64,000 nt of DNA from Bifiguratus adelaidae (Eukaryota; Mucoromycota; Endogonomycetes; Endogonales). Below, one piece after another: positions 25,843-38,784 of the stretch. The position numbers and the translations under genes were made by a program. The notes beneath the pieces were generated by a model. The model had not been told where the DNA came from and made no database searches. It worked only from the letters and a program-made list of their open reading frames with translations. Position 1 is the first letter of the stretch; every line of letters begins with the position of its first letter. The stretch spans positions 62,001 to 126,000 of the forward strand of contig MVBO01000018.1 of the NCBI GenBank assembly GCA_002261195.1, in the 5' to 3' direction.

Positions 25843-26145
25843 TCAGAGAGGGACAGCAGGGACAGCAGGGACAGCAGGGACAGCAGGGACAGCAGGGACA
25901 GCAGGGACAGCAGGCAAGCATATGACATTTCCTGCGCAGGCGGCGCCGGGGGCAAGCACGGTGGCTGTCGCACCCACGTCGATGAGGCCAAGGACATCGA
26001 CAGCTGCTTCAAAGCAGAGCAAGGGTCCAACACATGGAGCGGCTGCGACTTGCCGAGAATTGAGAAGAGGAACCGCTTGAATGGAGGCAATTTGAGCAAT
26101 GCCGAATAGGGCAGCTGACAAAGAGAAGAGACCGGTGAACTTCAT
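25843..26145 (-). CDS. Small secreted protein with Pro-Ala-Val tandem repeat tail
   Basis: The gene encodes 100 residues in one exon. The N-terminus is a clear signal peptide (MKFTGLFSLSAALFGIAQ, cut likely near QAVPL). The mature part is short and hydrophobic, with two cysteine pairs (PCVGPLLC and ACAGNVIC). The C-terminal end is seven exact PAV units, then PL and the stop. I do not recognise a family. Small size, secretion and four cysteines resemble cell-wall or effector-type fungal proteins, but no hydrophobin eight-cysteine pattern is present. The start is the ATG at 26145; the frame upstream opens further but would bury the signal peptide. Confidence 0.65.
   Translation of the reverse strand: MKFTGLFSLSAALFGIAQIASIQAVPLLNSRQVAAAPCVGPLLCFEAAVDVLGLIDVGATATVLAPGAACAGNVICLPAVPAVPAVPAVPAVPAVPAVPL
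25851..25913. repeat. Seven exact copies of a 9-bp unit
   Basis: The unit GGACAGCAG is repeated seven times without a mismatch (63 bp). Read on the minus strand it encodes Pro-Ala-Val repeats of the small secreted protein. Because the unit is three codons, copy changes keep the frame, so length variation between strains is likely. That last point is inference. Confidence 0.95.
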
Positions 26146-26774
26146 GCTTGAGGTTTTTGATTTGAGTTGCTTGAGAAAGGTTGATGCTGGAAAGGGTTTC
26201 GAGGGTGGCCTTTTATCCTGAAAAGTCATTCATCCGCTTTCCCTTTGATACCTGTTTGAAACTTGCATGTGCATGTGCATGTCAATGTAAACAAGAATTA
26301 AGCCTGGTAGTTAAGGGTCATCCCCTCGTTTTTGCCCTGACGAGAACAAGCCATCGGGGGAAAGTATTAAATTTCCCGGCGATCTTGTCGTATGGCGTCT
26401 GATGCCAAAGTGATCATTTCTCCCATAGCGAAGATGATGACATATGCAAACATTGCGGAGGATTGGATTGGAAGAATGGTACTGCCTGCCTTGTTTGTAT
26501 AGGTTTCGCCAATGTGGTCACCAAAAATGGCCATTTTCTCCTGTTGACGACTTCTATTACGCATGGCAACATATTCAAACATTCCTAAAAATGATCGAGC
26601 GAGATGGGCGTCGAAAGTAGAACCCCCCCCCAATTCACGTGCATCGCTGGAGTTACCGGAACTTAGTCATTGTTCAATAATACGCAGTAATGAAATCGTA
26701 TGATCACGTGATGTCTACGTCACTCCTAAAAGTGCTCGACTTCTACGTGTCCGCTTCTTAGCACACCTCTCAAA
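26146..26774. promoter_or_regulatory. Divergent promoter of small secreted protein and PDI
   Basis: This is 629 bp without a gene. It holds TGCATGTGCATGTGCATGT (26264-26282), a run of nine C at 26623-26631, CACGTG E-boxes near 26637 and 26705, and ACGTCA at 26717-26722 (TGACGTA on the other strand), 53 bp before the PDI ATG. The TGACGT core resembles animal ATF6/XBP1 unfolded-protein-response sites, which would suit PDI. This is inference. Confidence 0.4.
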
Positions 26775-28169
26775 ATGGGTTTACTCAGGAGCATATTCTT
26801 TGTGCTGGCAGCCGTCAACCTTGCCTTGGTCGGCTTTGATTATTACAAGGGTGGACCACTGGTGACAACACTTGTCTCCAATGTGCAATCCATCTCCCCT
26901 GAAAAGATCGCCGGTTCTGTGACGAACGCGTTCACGCAGTTGCAACAAGTAAAGCAGCCTGCTGATGTATTGGATATTCTCAAGGGTTTCGGTAACGACA
27001 TTGGATTGAAGTTTTCCGGCTCGTCCAGCCCTGTTCTTGACGGCAATGTGTGGGCGTTGGACACAAGCTCGTTCGATAAGGTGATTGACGGATCAAAACC
27101 GGCATTGGTGGAGTTTTATGCACCATGGTGCGGTCACTGCAAGAACTTGGCTCCAGTCTACGCGGAGTTAGGAGACGCATATCAATACGCTCAAGATCAG
27201 GTCGTGATTGCCAAGGTCGACGCCGATGCGCATCGTGATCTTGGTCAACGGTTTGGAGTGCAAGGTTTTCCGACGTTGAAGTGGTTCCCCAAGGGTGTCA
27301 CATCTCCTGATCAAGTAGAAGCATACTCTGGAGGACGTGACTTGGAATCACTGAGCGCTTTCATCCGTGACAAAACCGGACTTCGTGCACGCGTTAAGCC
27401 CGTTCGCTCTGATGTTCGCGTGCTCGTCGATTCAACCTTTGGTGATATTGTCATGGACAAGGAAAAGAACGTCTTGGTTGAGTTTTACGCACCTTGGTGT
27501 GGACATTGCAAAAACTTGGGTATGTTTGGAAATTGGATGTGTAGCGGGCTGCATACTCATTTTCTTCATCTAGCTCCTACCTACGAAAAGGTTGGTTTTG
27601 CGTTTGCCAACGAAGGTGATTGCATTGTTGCCAAGATTGATGGCGACTCACAAACCGAAACTGCCGGTCGCTATGAAGTTGCTGGATTCCCTACTATCAA
27701 ATTCTTTCCCAAAGGAGAAGACAAGACACCCATCGATTATGAAGGCGGACGCAGTGAAGCTGATTTCATCAAGTTTTTGAACGAAAAGTGCGGCACCCAT
27801 CGGGTTGTAGGTGGCGGTTTGGATGCTGAGGTAAGTCAACGGACCGAGTCTTGATCGACCATGCGCCTTACAGTCGAACAGGCTGGTAAAATTGCTGAGC
27901 TCGATACCATTGCTGAGAAGTTCGTCAAGGCCAAGGAAGCCGACCGACAGACGCTGCAAGCGGAAGCCAAGCAAATCGCTAGCGTCAACAAGTCTCGTTA
28001 TGCGGACTACTACGCCAAGGTGATGGAGAAGGTCTTGGAAAATGGTGACGCTTTCTTGAGGAAGGAGAAAGGCCGGCTCGACAAGATTTCGTCCAAGGGC
28101 ACCGTGACTCCGGCCAAGATGGATGAGTTTACCATTCGTAAGAACATTCTTGCTAGCTTTTCTGCTTAG
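26775..28169 (+). CDS. Protein disulfide isomerase with two thioredoxin domains (ERp38/P5 type)
   Basis: This is an ER lumen oxidoreductase that forms and reshuffles disulfides in secretory proteins. An N-terminal hydrophobic signal (LRSIFFVLAAVNLALVG) is followed by an extra stretch of about 70 residues. Two thioredoxin domains each carry FYAPWCGHCKNL. A C-terminal helical Erp29-like D domain follows (AGKIAELDTIAEKFVKAKEA). It ends ILASFSA with no HDEL-type retention signal. Exons are 26775-27519, 27574-27830 and 27882-28169, 429 residues. The last acceptor must be the AG at 27880-27881: the stronger-looking CTTACAG 8 nt upstream would shift the frame and destroy the D domain. Confidence 0.93.
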
Positions 28170-28481
28170 ATGCTAGCATTTGCACTATTTTAAGTCTGCA
28201 ATACAATCGTGAACATGCGTGAACTGGTATGAGCTTGGGATTATTTTGGTTGACTTGACACCACCATCGTACCGGTACGTCAGAGCCGCTTGCGTTACGA
28301 GATACAAGATAGAGCCTCATCACGAGCCCCATGAAAATTGCATGCACAGAATAGATGGCATAATCACTTTATTGAAGGAGGCAGACACAAGTGCTTTGCT
28401 TCCACCCCGTCTATGCTTTTCAGACACCGCAGCAAGAGAAATTGTACGCTTCGCGTTGTAAGTCTTTTACAATGAATACCC

Positions 28482-29987
28482 TTATAATATACCAGAGTCC
28501 TTCAATGCGTTCTGCAGAATCGTTTCCTTTACGGCAGCGAATACGAGACTAAAGAGGTATGAGCCACGTAATCCTCCTGACATCAAAGCACTTACCGAAT
28601 CTATGAAATCATAAATCGTGCCGTGAAATTAAGAGTAAGTTCACGTTGCATCTACGGTCATCCATCAACTCACATTAGATGTATCCGTTGCTTGCGTCAA
28701 GCTACACCGCCATGTTAATAACGTGCTTACAGATGGGTTTGCAAGTATCGGTGACAACTTACTGTGGGTAGACATTCAGTTTGGCGCGATTCACTTGATT
28801 GAAACGCCAAAGAATATATTTTGCAGCCTTGTTGACGTCGGGTCCACCTTGGTCATATTAGCGGGTATCACCTGCAAGTCAATCTCAAAACTCACCGGTA
28901 TAATCTACAAAGTACCACTCCAGAGGTACGCGACGCAGTTTGACCTTGAAGACGTCAATCTTATTTAAAAATAGCAGAATGCTCGCTCGTAAGAACCAGC
29001 GCGAATTGACAATGCTTTCAAACAGGATGAGGCTCTCCAACATACGATTTTGTCCTGCTTCCTCCAGCAGCACTTGATCGTATTCGGACAATGCAACGCA
29101 AAAGATAATGGACGTGACATTCTCAAAGCAGTGGATCCATTTTCGGCGCTCAGAGCGTTGGCCACCCACATCGAACATGCTGGTGGGTGAAGTCATCAAT
29201 CGCTGTATTTCACGACTCAGGTTGCAAACTTACTGAATGTGGAGTGGGCCGATACTGAACCGTGTTTCGGTTATGCCTGTTGACTTTAAACGGGCTCGTA
29301 GTACGTCAGCTTCGGTGGGTATATAATCTGGTTGGCCGATTCTGCGTATGTTGGAAAAGAAGCTACGGCTCGTTAAGTGGTGTAATGTACACAGGAGGGC
29401 ATGAACTTACTACGTCGCAGAATCCATCAGGTAAAACTCGGGTCCACACCGGTCTAGCACATATGGCACAACGGGATCAGAGCATATGCTGTCGATGGCT
29501 TGCACGACATCCGGGGGAAGCGGCTCTTGCATGCCGCTAGGGAGGGTATATTGCGAAATATGATGAGCTAATATCTGCTGATATTAGCGACGTCCCATGA
29601 GTTAATAACCTACTTGATTGTGATCTGAGCCCCAGCGAAAGCCCATTGTCGGTACGGCAGTAATCACGGATTGGACACTTTCGACAAGGTTCTTGTAAAT
29701 GGTAGGTCGCCATGCCAACAGTTCATCTCTTGTGAAGCCATTCTGATGAATGATTTTCATTTGCTTGACAATAGTTGACTTGCCAGATTCGCCTGCACCT
29801 GTGGGAGCGGTGTCATGCAACAATGCGACAAGGCTGGGTTGGATGAAATTGCTCGCTTACCTAGCAACAAGAGCTTTGTCTCTTGCTTCACTACTCTAGC
29901 GTCCTCTTCCAGGCGACGATCAATAGCTTCGCTCCTCTCTCGCTCCGTACGCTGCTCCCGCGTTTCTTGCGACGTGCGACATCCCAT
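28482..29987 (-). CDS. Heterotrimeric G-protein alpha subunit
   Basis: This is a GTPase that relays receptor signals in pheromone, nutrient or cAMP pathways at the plasma membrane. It begins MGCRTSQ, giving a myristoylation glycine and a palmitoylation cysteine. Motifs are G1 [19 protein letters not shown], switch [13 protein letters not shown]3 [15 protein letters not shown]4 FLNKID and G5 TQATDT (usual TCATDT). It ends NALKDSGIL, without the cysteine that pertussis toxin modifies. The frame requires a 5-nt exon (ATTCG, 28600-28596) between two introns. Without it the conserved [14 protein letters not shown] end is lost. Other joins: DSATY|RSFF and VYPH|LTQ. It is divergent from the HEATR6-like gene. 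Which fungal class it belongs to is not settled. Confidence 0.93.
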
Positions 29988-30343
29988 CGAGCCGTAGAGT
30001 GCGGAAAACGTTCAAAATCTCACGTTATAAATAATGGATAGCAAAACAATGGCCTTGCAAACAGTCCTCAAGTCGAGGCTGGGCCAGGCGACGAGGTTCC
30101 GCCCCCAGTTTTGATGTGCTTTAGGCGCCTTTGTCTGGTCTTGCCCCCTCTTAGACACTATCAAAGCCTTGAACCACCGACGCAAAATTCGGATGAGTGC
30201 AGATAGAAGCTAGCACCCACCGATCTACCAAGGAGCGCAATATCGTCGGTCAAGAGTGGAAACAAGAAGCAAGGAGAGCGAAGAGACAACGCTTCATGCA
30301 TTGAGTTTCCAATGTGGGCACATCCAAAAAAGGAAACTATCCT
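29988..30343. promoter_or_regulatory. Divergent G-alpha/HEATR6-like intergenic region
   Basis: This is 356 bp between two start codons. TCACGTTATAAATAATGG, at about 30022-30039, includes an ACGT core and a TATA-like stretch about 40-50 bp upstream of the G-alpha start. No gene or RNA is visible. Confidence 0.3.
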
Positions 30344-33300
30344 ATGGCTCGACCGGGCAGCGACGTTCACGCAGTGAGACGAATCAGCGAGCGCTTGCTC
30401 CGGGAGAGGCAATTGAATGCATTTGAAACGAGTGATATAAGCAGGCTGTATCAATATATGGAGGCGAACGTGTTTGATTCACCAATAGCTGGTCAAGAAG
30501 GCGTGGAATGGCTTCTCGCCGCTTGCAAAGTCGCTCTTGGCGACCAAGGCGTGCCCGAGTTTTGCAGAATCGCGCATAGAGTTCTGAGCAAGCAGGTATT
30601 TCAGCAGCTTGGCGATTTCTTTTGTAAGCCTAAACATTTTGCATGCAGAAAACGCCACTAAAGCAAACCGAAGCTGAATCGTTGGCGAAAACTTTGGTCG
30701 CTATCGCAACGAACAGCGGAAAAGCTCACGTCAAGCTGGACGCTCTAAGGGCTCTGAATGATCTTGTCAGATTAGACAACGCCAGCTTGCGCAAGGTAAG
30801 TATCACCAGACATTGCGCTGCTGCAGTAAGTGTTACTCATGGCCGCGTTCAAGGTGTACGCTCAGGTCGTCCCTCCAGTGCTTGAGCTAGCACAAACTAA
30901 TGTACGACCTCTCGATGTTCGGCGCATGTCCATCAACTGTCTCGGTAATTTGTGTCGCGGAGCTGGCTCCAGACTCTCGAGCTGGTATCCTTCGATTTAC
31001 GACGTCTTGGTTGGCAACTTGGAAAAGGCTACCGACGTTGCTACCTTGGATGCTAGTCACCGCAAGGTTGTTGGGAGTATCTTTCGCTCGCTTGGGATGC
31101 TATACTCCCAAGATCCCGCATCTGCAGCAAAGAGCAAGGCACATATCATTGAAGGCCTGCACTATGCCACTTTTCGCAATACAGATCACATCAATCTTAG
31201 TAACGGTAAGTAACGTTATGCAGATCAGCATTCATTGATTGCATACATCCCAAGTAGATGTGCGATATGGAGTACCAGAGGTCCGAAACCTTACGGTGAG
31301 CTCAGAGTCTGAATTTTCTGACATGGAACAGATTCGACATGAACGAAAGGCGTAAGTGATCCCCAGTGATGTGCACATCCACTGACGAGGCCTAGAAATG
31401 ACGGAGCCAAGATTCGCGTGCATGCACTGCGTTGTCTCGCTGCTCTTGTCAAGGTAAATGACGATTTGTATTCATTCTGGTCGGGTAGATTCCTCAGCAT
31501 AACTAGGCATCACCGGAGAGTTTTCAACCTCATTGGTTCAAGTTTCTTCCAGAAACGTCTGACGCTTACATGCAAGTCAAGTCGGCTACTTTCACTAGAG
31601 ACAGTCTCTTGACGATGATCAACTGCGACCCAGAGGCATTTGTCCGAACTGCGGCTTTGGAGGCACTAGAAGCCATGTTTCAAGCTTCCAAGCAATACCT
31701 CGCTATCGCTGCCGAGAGACCAACAGACAAAACTACATCATCGTTTATGACACTGTCCGAAAAATTGGCTGGTACAATTGCACAAGTGCATAGAGGCTTA
31801 ATGTTTGCCCTTGTCAACGAAAAGCAGGACATTGTCTTGGAACGCATATTCAAGGTAGGTAACGCGGTGCTTTTGAATTGCTAATTCAAGCATTGTAGAC
31901 TGTTGAAATCATCGCATTAAGTATACCATATGACCGCCTCTCCTCCGGGTACTTGACGAGCTTATATGTCACATTGTGCAATCTATTACCCTCTTCAGGC
32001 ATGCCCGCATGCACTGCAGCCCACGAGATGTTTTCAAGAGTCCCAGCATGTCGCCACGCTCTCGGCTTGCTATATACCATTATTCACGCCTACGCAAGCA
32101 AGCAAGAGATCAAAGACTGCGTCCTACATCACGATGTGGCCAAGAACGATGGCAATCTCATTTCTTACCTGGTGAATCTTTTGACGGACCCTGAGCAGGA
32201 ACTTGCCCAACGGGCATGGTCTGTGTTGTCGGCGTGTATCAAGCTGGATCATGATACGGCCATAGACATCTATGAAAAGGCAAGACCGCGGCTGGTGGAC
32301 ATCCTGGCGAGATCCCTACCAGTCCGTGTCACGGCTTACTCGTGGCTTATGGAGTGTTCCACTGTGTTTTCACAAGACGTGAGTTGCATAACCAAATATT
32401 TTTCTACATGTGATTAACGTGATAGCGTTAGGTCGAATGGTGGCCCGATGTCATTGACAGGTTTATACCCTCCATGGCAGAAGACGAGCCGAATATCCGA
32501 ATGATCGCTGCGAACTGTATCGCCAATATGGACCAAACAGTCTTTGATTCTCTCCCCGATCCTCGCCAAACATTAGTCGTGACTCTCACCTTTGGACTCA
32601 CGTCTGACGAAGAAGCCGATGTACGCGCCAGTGCATGCCGAACTATCGGTGTTTTGGTCCTCTTTGAGTCCCTGCGAAAGGTATCGATCGGTACTAACCT
32701 TACAACGTTTCAAGCTAAAACCACGTGGCAGGATTCACTGTTCATTTCAGACGTGGCCGATGTTCTTGTCACCCAATGTGACCAAGACAGCGTTAGTGTC
32801 AAAGTACGCGCATCATGGGGCCTTGGCAATCTTTGCGATGCCCTTGTACTTGTACTTGGACATCATCCTCTCTCCGATCTCCTCTCATTCGGGACATTTC
32901 AGTCCATCCTCGCCACTTCCATCCGATTAATGTCTGCTGACGACAAAATTAGCCCCAATGGCATTAGAGCGTTTGGTTCCCTTCTTCGCTGTGCTCCAAA
33001 GCTGTACCTTGACCAGGTCAACCTCACCAACGCCCTCCAGACTTTGTCTCACATCATCACCTGTACGGCGCCACCAGCTAAACTTACGTCACCCAAAGTC
33101 GGTTGGAACACGTGCTTTGCGGCTGCCAATCTAATTCGGAACGATATCAAACACCCGTCGCTTATCACGGCGCTCATGTACGCACTTGAACGCTCTCCAA
33201 ACTACAAAGTACGCATACAAGCATGTCAGGCTCTTTCACTGCTACCATCTAATCCAGACGTTGACCAATGTCTTGCTCGTACCCTCCAGCATCTGCCCGA

Positions 33301-33385
33301 GCCCACACCATCCACCGCCCGTTACCACCAACAGCTCGTTGCGGCGCTAGCACGCGAAAAACATTTCCCACCTCCACGTGGATAG
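30344..33385 (+). CDS. HEATR6-like HEAT-repeat protein (DUF4042)
   Basis: This is an all-helical armadillo/HEAT protein. It begins MARPGSDVHAVRRISERLLR. The central part matches the DUF4042 region of animal HEATR6 in pattern: RVHALRCLAALVK, then LYSFWSGRFLP and RDSLLTMINCDPEAFVRTAA, with HEAT pairs before and after. The C-terminal half has further HEAT repeats (EEADVRASACRTIGVLV, VKVRASWGLGNLCDAL, NYKVRIQACQALSLLPSN) and ends FPPPRG. At least seven introns are visible; the last exon (from about 32474) is long. Molecular role is unknown; HEAT proteins usually act as binding scaffolds. Human HEATR6 is about 1,180 residues; this is shorter, near 890. Confidence 0.75.
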
Positions 33386-33747
33386 TGGTTTATAATCCAA
33401 AACAGAAGTGTTACACACACATCGTGCTACAACATGTGTGACGCACGTGGTATATCATGCCTGGGGGTTCTAGAATTCCACGCGCTCCTGTTCTCGCCCA
33501 TGTTACATCTGTGACGTAATGTGACATTTTATTTGCTTTTCTCTCTTCCTTCTCCAACCATTTCACTCCTTTCCTCTTGCCTCCTCTTTGCTCTCTTGTC
33601 TGCAAGGTCTCTTGCTCTTGTTATTGGCTCTAGGAGGTGCATATATTGACGATTGTGGCATAGACGGTAGTTGGTGAAAGTCAAGGTACGTCTAGGGGCA
33701 ATTCACTGCGAGTGTTTCCATGATTGACGTTGTTTGATAGATTCACC
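33386..33747. promoter_or_regulatory. Upstream region of the RGS gene
   Basis: This is 362 bp with TGACGTAA at 33512-33519 and a second TGACGTTG at about 33724, close to the RGS start codon. Long pyrimidine-rich tracts (33535-33600) follow the first motif, as in many fungal promoters. No gene is seen. Confidence 0.4.
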
Positions 33748-34905
33748 ATGCCGTCAATACCGTCGCACTTCGATCTCACGCACCCCGATCTATCACCTGT
33801 TGACACTGGCATCACCTCTTCGAATACATCATCTCCTATTTCAGCTACCTCGTCACCATCGGACAACGCTGCCGAACACCATCCATGGTCAAGGTCAAAA
33901 AAGTGTTCGTATCGATCCTCCAAATCATCTGCATCCTCAGCATACACGCCAAGCTTTTATGCAATCATTCGCAATGATCCCGTCACCCTATTGCATGCGC
34001 CATACACTCACGCATCCTTCGCTGCCTACCTTGCACAAACCTTCTGCATCGAAAACTTACACTTTTGGACTGCTGTGCGAAAATACAAGTATATGGCCTT
34101 CCACGTCTTTGACGACTGCGAAACCGATTTTTGTCGACTAAGGGAACCAAGCGAGGAAGACATGGTTCAGTTCACTCGCGATGGCCTGGATGAGGTCTTG
34201 GAAAACATGGGTGAGGGTATCATGGTGGGCTCCATGCGCTTTACCTTTAATACATCCAGGGATGCGGCTCTCATGGACTCCTTTGATCATGCACATCGCC
34301 ATCGATTTCATCTCCTATCTCTACAGCTACATCACATTCTCAAAACCTATCTTCATCCTGGTCTATCTCCTCGGGAAGTCAACATTCTTTCCGAGACCCG
34401 CGAACAAGTGTGGTATCAAGTGACAACGCTAGGAAATTTTCATCCAGCTGTGCTGAAGCAAGCCAGGGATCAGGTTGAAGAACTCATGCGTGGCGCGAGC
34501 TTTGGGAACTGGTGCTCTCAGATGAACATAAAAGAATCGGGCAAGGAAGCGTCTTGCCGACATGACGGCGACGAGTTCACTATGGACGAAGTGATGCACG
34601 CCTCTTCCCGAGAGGGATCCGCATCACCGCGATTGGCGGACGTCCGGGACGTCTCACCTCAGCCGTCACGCATGTCGCCAAGCCCAGATTCCCGCAGTTC
34701 CATTCAATCATTCGGTCACAACCTCGCACAATCCTTCCACGAGTACGCAAACTATTCACTTCCTCATCTGTTTAATTTCCAACCATGTCCACCAACACAC
34801 TGTATATCGTCTTCCTCTAATTCTCCATACATACCTTCGGTATCACCGCTTTCTTCATGGTCTGCCAAAATTACCAAGCCATGGAAAAAGAAGCGTGATA
34901 CTTAA
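33748..34905 (+). CDS. RGS-domain protein, intronless
   Basis: This is a regulator of G-protein signalling that would speed GTP hydrolysis on G-alpha. The open frame gives 385 residues and shows no need for introns, unusual here. An N-terminal Ser/Pro-rich part is followed by the RGS domain from about residue 75: FYAIIRNDPVTLLHAPYTHA, then FAAYLAQTFCIENLHFWTAV, and VNILSETREQVWYQV near its end. The region between those elements has an insertion compared with the canonical 120-residue RGS fold. The C-terminus is Ser/Pro-rich with a basic end (KITKPWKKKRDT). The ATG at 33748 is preferred over an upstream TTG. A G-alpha gene lies 3.8 kb away. Confidence 0.8.
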   Translation: MPSIPSHFDLTHPDLSPVDTGITSSNTSSPISATSSPSDNAAEHHPWSRSKKCSYRSSKSSASSAYTPSFYAIIRNDPVTLLHAPYTHASFAAYLAQTFCIENLHFWTAVRKYKYMAFHVFDDCETDFCRLREPSEEDMVQFTRDGLDEVLENMGEGIMVGSMRFTFNTSRDAALMDSFDHAHRHRFHLLSLQLHHILKTYLHPGLSPREVNILSETREQVWYQVTTLGNFHPAVLKQARDQVEELMRGASFGNWCSQMNIKESGKEASCRHDGDEFTMDEVMHASSREGSASPRLADVRDVSPQPSRMSPSPDSRSSIQSFGHNLAQSFHEYANYSLPHLFNFQPCPPTHCISSSSNSPYIPSVSPLSSWSAKITKPWKKKRDT

Positions 34906-35048
34906 ACCATTCATAGATTTTTTTTTTGTGCGGTGGTTTGCGCCATTGACACTGTATAGACGGGCATCGCCATGTACAGATATACCAATGTGTAAAACTC
35001 TGTTGAGTAAAAATTTCACATCTTGTTTGCTGAACATTTATGGTACAT

Positions 35049-38518
<3,470 letters not shown>

Positions 38519-38784
38519 GAGCCAAAGAGACGCGTTTATATTAAACGCGTTCAATTTCGTGTTTAATTCAATGACGTCAAGGTTGCTGCGCGTGCTGTCA
38601 CTCAGGAACGACGGCGAGAAGCAGGCCGGCCGGCCATTCTTTCATGTAAGGGGATTGAGAGAGGAGAGTGCAAGCACATTAAGTACATCTGTTGGCAGGC
38701 GAAAGATAAGCTCGTGGTTTTGTCAGCTTCTGCTGCAGTCGTTGCCAACGATTACATCTTGACATCGTGAGTGAGCAAGCCTTG
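38519..38784. promoter_or_regulatory. Divergent MCM4/Tysnd1-like promoter with MCB boxes and CRE
   Basis: Two ACGCGT motifs (38530-38535, 38545-38550) lie within 32 bp of the MCM4 ATG, and the palindrome TGACGTCA is at 38572-38579. ACGCGT is the MluI cell-cycle box bound by MBF, which controls G1/S genes including MCMs in yeasts. Their position so near the ATG is unusual and suggests either a very short leader or placement within it. Function is inferred. Confidence 0.5.

Noticed and set aside
25607-26099. Leucine/cysteine-rich open frames across the 9-bp repeat
   Set aside because: They come from reading the tandem repeat in other frames; the Pro-Ala-Val frame has a signal peptide and a proper start.
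27831-27900. PDI C-terminus out of frame
   Set aside because: Using the acceptor at 27880-27881 instead of the first AG restores the typical D domain.
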